A stretch of 64,000 nt of DNA from Ga0077560 sp046330435. GTDB lineage: Bacteria > Actinomycetota > Thermoleophilia > Miltoncostaeales > Miltoncostaeaceae. Position numbers and translations under genes: made by a program. The notes under the pieces were generated by a model, which saw only the letters and a list, made by a program, of their open reading frames with translations, ran no database searches and was not told where the DNA came from. The stretch's first letter is position 1; each line of letters begins with the position of its first letter. This document shows positions 60,817-64,000 of this stretch, one piece after another. The stretch lies in NCBI GenBank assembly GCA_046330435.1, contig JAXLST010000018.1, forward strand, positions 55,721 to 119,720, given 5' to 3'.

Positions 60817-62745
60817 ATGGGTCCACGGCTCTACGTGCTGGGCCGCAGGGTTCACGAGTGCCACGCGGGCCTCGTCCTGCTGGCGCTGGCGTTCGCGCTC
60901 CACCTTGCGCCCCATGTGCCCGGCGGCACCGTCCCGGTCATCGCCGTGCTGGGCGCGTGGATGGCGGTCAAGGACGCCCGCGACCTGGTGCCGCGGCTTC
61001 GGGACACCGCCGCGTGGGGGATCGGCGTGCACCGGAGTCCCTCGCCGCTGCGGCCGCACCCGCGAGGGGACATGGCGCCGCTGGCGCTCGGGCTGCTGGT
61101 GATGGCGGCGGGGTTCGTGGAGGCCGCGTACGCGCTCCACCCGGGGGCCCGCCCGCCGCTGGGCGGCTTCGCCGCGCCCGCCGTGACGGGGGCCGCACGG
61201 GCGGCGTCCCCCGCGCTCGCCCTGCTCATGCTCACCGCCGGCGCCCAGCTCATGCGCCGCCGGCGCGGGGCGTGGGCCATCGCCGTGGTGCTGCTCACCG
61301 CCATGGCCACCGTCGCGCTGCTGCGCCACGACACCGACGGCGCGGTGCTGGCCGCCGCGACGGCCGCCGTGCTCGTGTGGGCGCGGGACGCGTTCCCCGC
61401 CGCCCCCTGCCCCGGCGGGCTGCGGGCCGCGGCGCTCCGCGCGCCGGTGCTCGCCGCGCTCGCGTTCTCGGGGACGCTGGGGGCGGTGCTCGCCGCCCAT
61501 GCGCACACGGCGCCGCACCTGGACCGCGCCGGGGCCGCCCGCGAGGCGGTCCGGCTGATGCTGCTGGACCCCGGCGCGGTGCGGTACCTGCACCCGTTCG
61601 CGTGGGTGCCCCTGTGCGCGGGCCTCATGGTGGCCGCCGCGGTCATCGGCACCCTCGCGCCGCTGGTGCGCCCCCTCGCCGCCCGCCAGGCCGCCGACCC
61701 GCCGTGGTCGCGGGCGGACGCCGAGCGTCTCGTGCGCCGCCACGGCGACGACTCCCTGAGCTTCTTCAAGCTGCGCGCGGACGTCCGGTACCTCTTCAGC
61801 CCGTGCCGCCGGGCGATGCTGGGCTATCGCGTGCAGGGCCGCGTGCTGGTGGTGAGCGGCGACCCGGTGGGGCCGCGGGAGGCGCTGCCGTCCCTGGTGG
61901 AGGAGCTGTTCACGTTCGCCGACCGCCACGGCCTGCGCGTCGCCGTGCTGGGCGCGGGCGCCGCGTTCGCCGACCTCGCGCGCGGCGCCGGCCTGCGGGC
62001 CGTCTACCTGGGCGAGGAGGCGGTGGTCGCCACCGCCGGGCTGTCGCTGGAGGGCCGCGCCGTCCGCAAGCTACGGCAGGCCGTCAACCGGGTCGAGCGG
62101 GCCGGCATCACCCTCACCGCGCACCGCGCCGGCGCGCTCACCCCGTGCGAGGTCGCCGAGCTGGAGGCCATCTCCGCGCGGTGGCGGCGCGGCGCCCCGG
62201 AGCGGGGCTTCTCGATGGCGATGGACCGCGTCGCCGGCCGCGACGGCTGCGAGAGCCGCGTGCTGGTCGCGCGCGACGCCTCCGGCACCGCCCGCGGGTT
62301 CCTGCACCTGGTGCCGTGCGCCGGCCGCCCGGCGATGTCGCTGTCGCTGATGCGCCGCGACCGCGACACGCCCAACGGCCTCACCGAGTTCATGATCGTG
62401 CGGGGCCTGGAGCTGCTGCGCGACGAGGGCGTCGAGGAGGTCTCCCTGAACTTCGTGACGTTCGGGCGGTTCCTCATCGCGCCGCGCACGCGCCTGGAGC
62501 GCGCGGCGGGCCGGACGGTGCGCACGCTGGACCGCTGGTTCCAGCTGGACCGCCTGCTGCGGTTCAACGAGCGGTTCTCGCCGTCGTGGCGGCCCCGCTA
62601 CCTGCTGGTGGACGGCTGGCTCGCGGCGCCCGGCACCGCGCTGGCCGTGATGCGGCTGGAGGGCCAGCTGCCGGCGGTGCGTCTGCGGCCGCGCCCCGAG
62701 GCGGAGCCCGCGCCCGTCGCCGGGCCGTCGGCCGCCCGGGCCTGA
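60817..62745 (+). CDS. MprF-like phosphatidylglycerol aminoacyltransferase-domain protein
   Basis: 642 residues from ATG 60817. An N-terminal membrane half (~7 TM helices to about residue 290) is followed by the soluble DUF2156/LPG-synthase C-terminal domain: DSLSFFKLRADVRYLFSPCRR, GYRVQGRVLVVSGDPVGP, GLRAVYLGEEAVV, RKLRQAVNRVERAGITL, GFSMAMDRVAGRD and LNFVTFGRFL. These enzymes transfer an amino acid from aminoacyl-tRNA to phosphatidylglycerol, changing surface charge. The membrane half differs from the YbhN-like flippase, so the amino acid and the flipping activity are not assured. Confidence 0.85.
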   Translation: MGPRLYVLGRRVHECHAGLVLLALAFALHLAPHVPGGTVPVIAVLGAWMAVKDARDLVPRLRDTAAWGIGVHRSPSPLRPHPRGDMAPLALGLLVMAAGFVEAAYALHPGARPPLGGFAAPAVTGAARAASPALALLMLTAGAQLMRRRRGAWAIAVVLLTAMATVALLRHDTDGAVLAAATAAVLVWARDAFPAAPCPGGLRAAALRAPVLAALAFSGTLGAVLAAHAHTAPHLDRAGAAREAVRLMLLDPGAVRYLHPFAWVPLCAGLMVAAAVIGTLAPLVRPLAARQAADPPWSRADAERLVRRHGDDSLSFFKLRADVRYLFSPCRRAMLGYRVQGRVLVVSGDPVGPREALPSLVEELFTFADRHGLRVAVLGAGAAFADLARGAGLRAVYLGEEAVVATAGLSLEGRAVRKLRQAVNRVERAGITLTAHRAGALTPCEVAELEAISARWRRGAPERGFSMAMDRVAGRDGCESRVLVARDASGTARGFLHLVPCAGRPAMSLSLMRRDRDTPNGLTEFMIVRGLELLRDEGVEEVSLNFVTFGRFLIAPRTRLERAAGRTVRTLDRWFQLDRLLRFNERFSPSWRPRYLLVDGWLAAPGTALAVMRLEGQLPAVRLRPRPEAEPAPVAGPSAARA

Positions 62746-62749
62746 GCCG

Positions 62750-63214
62750 CTACCAGGGGCGCCGCTCGCGCGGCAGCGCGCCGAGCCCCGCCAGCAGCCC
62801 CTCGGCGATCTCCTCCGGCGTGGGCGGGCAGCCGGGGATGCGGATGTCCACCGGCAGCACCGACTCCAGGGGGCCGGCCACCTCGTCGGGGTGCGCCATC
62901 ACGCCGCCGCCGAGGGGGCAGTCGCCCAGGGCGGCCACCAGCCGCGGCTCCGGCATCGACTCGTAGGCCCGCAGCAGGCCGGGGAGCATCCGGGTGGTCA
63001 CCGGGCCGCTCACCAGCAGCACGTCGGCGTGGCGCGGGGAGGCGGTGATCGCGAAGCCGTACCGCTGCAGGTCGTAGTGCGGGCCGTTGACCGCCACCAG
63101 CTCGTGCTCGCAGCCGTTGCACGACCCGGCGTCGACGTGGCGGATGGCGCACGACGCGTGCGGCTTGGCGCCGAGGCCGATGGCGCGCCGCACGCGCGCC
63201 AGCCGGGTGAGCAT
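62750..63214 (-). CDS. Group-4 [NiFe]-hydrogenase/NuoB-like small subunit
   Basis: 154 residues from ATG 63214; GTG 63223 is also possible, 4 nt after the upstream stop. Binds the proximal 4Fe-4S cluster: DAGSCNGCEHELVAVN (CxxCE), then ALGDCPLGGGV and IPGCPPTPEEIAEGLL, the three cysteine sites of NuoB/HycG. The SCNGCEHE form is typical for hydrogenase-3/energy-converting enzymes rather than respiratory NuoB. It follows the large-subunit gene directly. Confidence 0.85.
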   Translation of the reverse strand: MLTRLARVRRAIGLGAKPHASCAIRHVDAGSCNGCEHELVAVNGPHYDLQRYGFAITASPRHADVLLVSGPVTTRMLPGLLRAYESMPEPRLVAALGDCPLGGGVMAHPDEVAGPLESVLPVDIRIPGCPPTPEEIAEGLLAGLGALPRERRPW

Positions 63215-63227
63215 CACGTACACGGGG

Positions 63228-64000
63228 TCACCGGTCCACGCAGGCGTAGCAGAGCTCGAAGCTCTTGTTGACCAGGGGGAAGTCGGGGAGGATCGCGCGC
63301 GTCGCGGCCGTCGCGACCGCCGGCCAGTTGGCGTAGGAGCCGGTGCGCAGGTGCACGCGGCGCACGGTCCCGCCGTCGATCTCGACGGTGCAGACGGTGC
63401 GGCCCCGGGGGCTCTCGGCGATCCCGACGCCGTGGCCGGTCGCGGTGCCGGCGTCCGCGGCGGCGTCCGGCGCCAGCGGGGCCGACAGCAGCTCGCCGAC
63501 GATGCCCGCGGTCTGCTCCAGCTCCACCCAGCGGGTCTCCAGGCGCGCGGCGACGTCGCCGGACGGCGTGGGCGGCACCACGGCCGCGAACCCGGGGTAC
63601 CACAGCCGCGGTGCGTCGGTGCGGGTGTCGGCGGCCACCCCGGCGGCGCGGGCCGCGGGGCCCACCACGCCCAGCTCCCGCACCGCGTCGGCGTCGATGC
63701 GCCCGGGACCCGCCGTGCGGTCGCGCAGGGACGTGTCGAACAGCAGACCGCGCGCGGCGGTGGCGGCGTCGGCGGCCACGGCCGCGAGCTCCGCCCGCAT
63801 GGCCTCACGGGCGGCGTCGCCCGGATCGGCGGGGGCCGAGGTGAGGGTGACGGCGTCGAACATGAAGCGGTGGCCGGTGAGCTGCGCGCACACGCGCTGC
63901 ACCCGCTCCTTCAGCGTCGCGAACATCATCGTGCCGGGCGCGAGACCCACCCCGGCGCAGATCTGGCTCACGTCGTTGAGGTGGTTCCACATGCGCTCGA
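63228..64000 (-). CDS. Group-4 [NiFe]-hydrogenase large subunit (C-terminal part)
   Basis: At least 257 residues; the frame stays open to the right edge, so the 5' part lies outside. Recognisable: ERMWNHLNDVSQICAGVGLAPG (NuoD/HyfG helix) and the C-terminus PLVNKSFELCYACVDR. This CxxC at the very end corresponds to the second Ni-binding motif (usually DPCxxCxxR/H). The protein stops at that Arg, with no cleavable extension. The N-terminal CxxC is not in the window. Confidence 0.8.
   Translation of the reverse strand, partial: ERMWNHLNDVSQICAGVGLAPGTMMFATLKERVQRVCAQLTGHRFMFDAVTLTSAPADPGDAAREAMRAELAAVAADAATAARGLLFDTSLRDRTAGPGRIDADAVRELGVVGPAARAAGVAADTRTDAPRLWYPGFAAVVPPTPSGDVAARLETRWVELEQTAGIVGELLSAPLAPDAAADAGTATGHGVGIAESPRGRTVCTVEIDGGTVRRVHLRTGSYANWPAVATAATRAILPDFPLVNKSFELCYACVDR

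Noticed and set aside
1..64000. Looked for rRNA genes and riboswitches
   Set aside because: No rRNA core sequence or recognisable riboswitch was seen; only three tRNA genes are certain.

Overview
The window is very GC-rich, with codon third positions almost all G or C. It carries tRNA genes, a ctaD-type cytochrome oxidase subunit, many two-component systems, leaderless-looking starts and a group-4 hydrogenase-like pair. This fits a high-GC actinobacterium, perhaps of the Solirubrobacter/Thermoleophilia kind, but the lineage is an inference; no rRNA or universal marker is present.

Region 1 (1-4.3 kb) looks like chromosomal backbone. It holds the 3' part of a sensor kinase, a RibD_C/DHFR-like reductase, two divergent tRNA-Ser genes, a PAS sensor whose kinase module lacks its key residues, thymidine kinase (tdk), a TfoX-N protein and tRNA-Arg(ACG).

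Region 2 (4.27-27.55 kb) is bounded by a ~270-bp direct repeat. The repeat starts exactly in the anticodon loop of tRNA-Arg and is found again at 27545-27814. This is the layout of an integrated element. Its right end carries a plasmid-type replication initiator gene and four 22-bp iterons; no integrase was found. The cargo is envelope and signalling genes: three OmpR-type response regulator/kinase pairs, an ABC exporter operon with a lipoprotein, a second ABC-2 exporter, a FetAB-type exporter, PAP2, DedA, UppP, a GT4 glycosyltransferase with a YbhN-like flippase, a DUF347 membrane protein and a PepSY protein.

Region 3 (27.8-44.8 kb) is a second accessory block. It holds a NYN nuclease-like gene, a SUKH/SMI1 protein, a DUF6461 protein, a frameshifted secreted-protein gene, and two sigma-factor operons. 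In each operon the sigma gene overlaps a gene for a single-pass membrane protein with a large outer part. Next comes a run of secreted beta-propeller-like proteins (two PQQ-like, two W-rich propellers) and a protein ending in a subtilisin-inhibitor-like domain. This twin sigma/sensor plus duplicated secreted propeller set is the best candidate for an undescribed system.

Region 4 (45-64 kb) is again backbone-like and extremely GC-rich. It has a cytochrome oxidase subunit I with an unusual ~290-residue C-terminal extension, a second UppP plus 80-residue membrane protein pair closely matching the one in region 2, DUF4232 and DUF808 proteins, a zinc metalloprotease lipoprotein, a SIMPL-like protein, a two-TM ion channel with an altered filter, a PfpI/DJ-1 protein, a P-type cation ATPase, a NarL/NarX-type pair, a cupredoxin lipoprotein and an MprF-like transferase. 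At the right edge are the small subunit and the C-terminal part of the large subunit of a group-4 [NiFe]-hydrogenase/complex-I-like enzyme.
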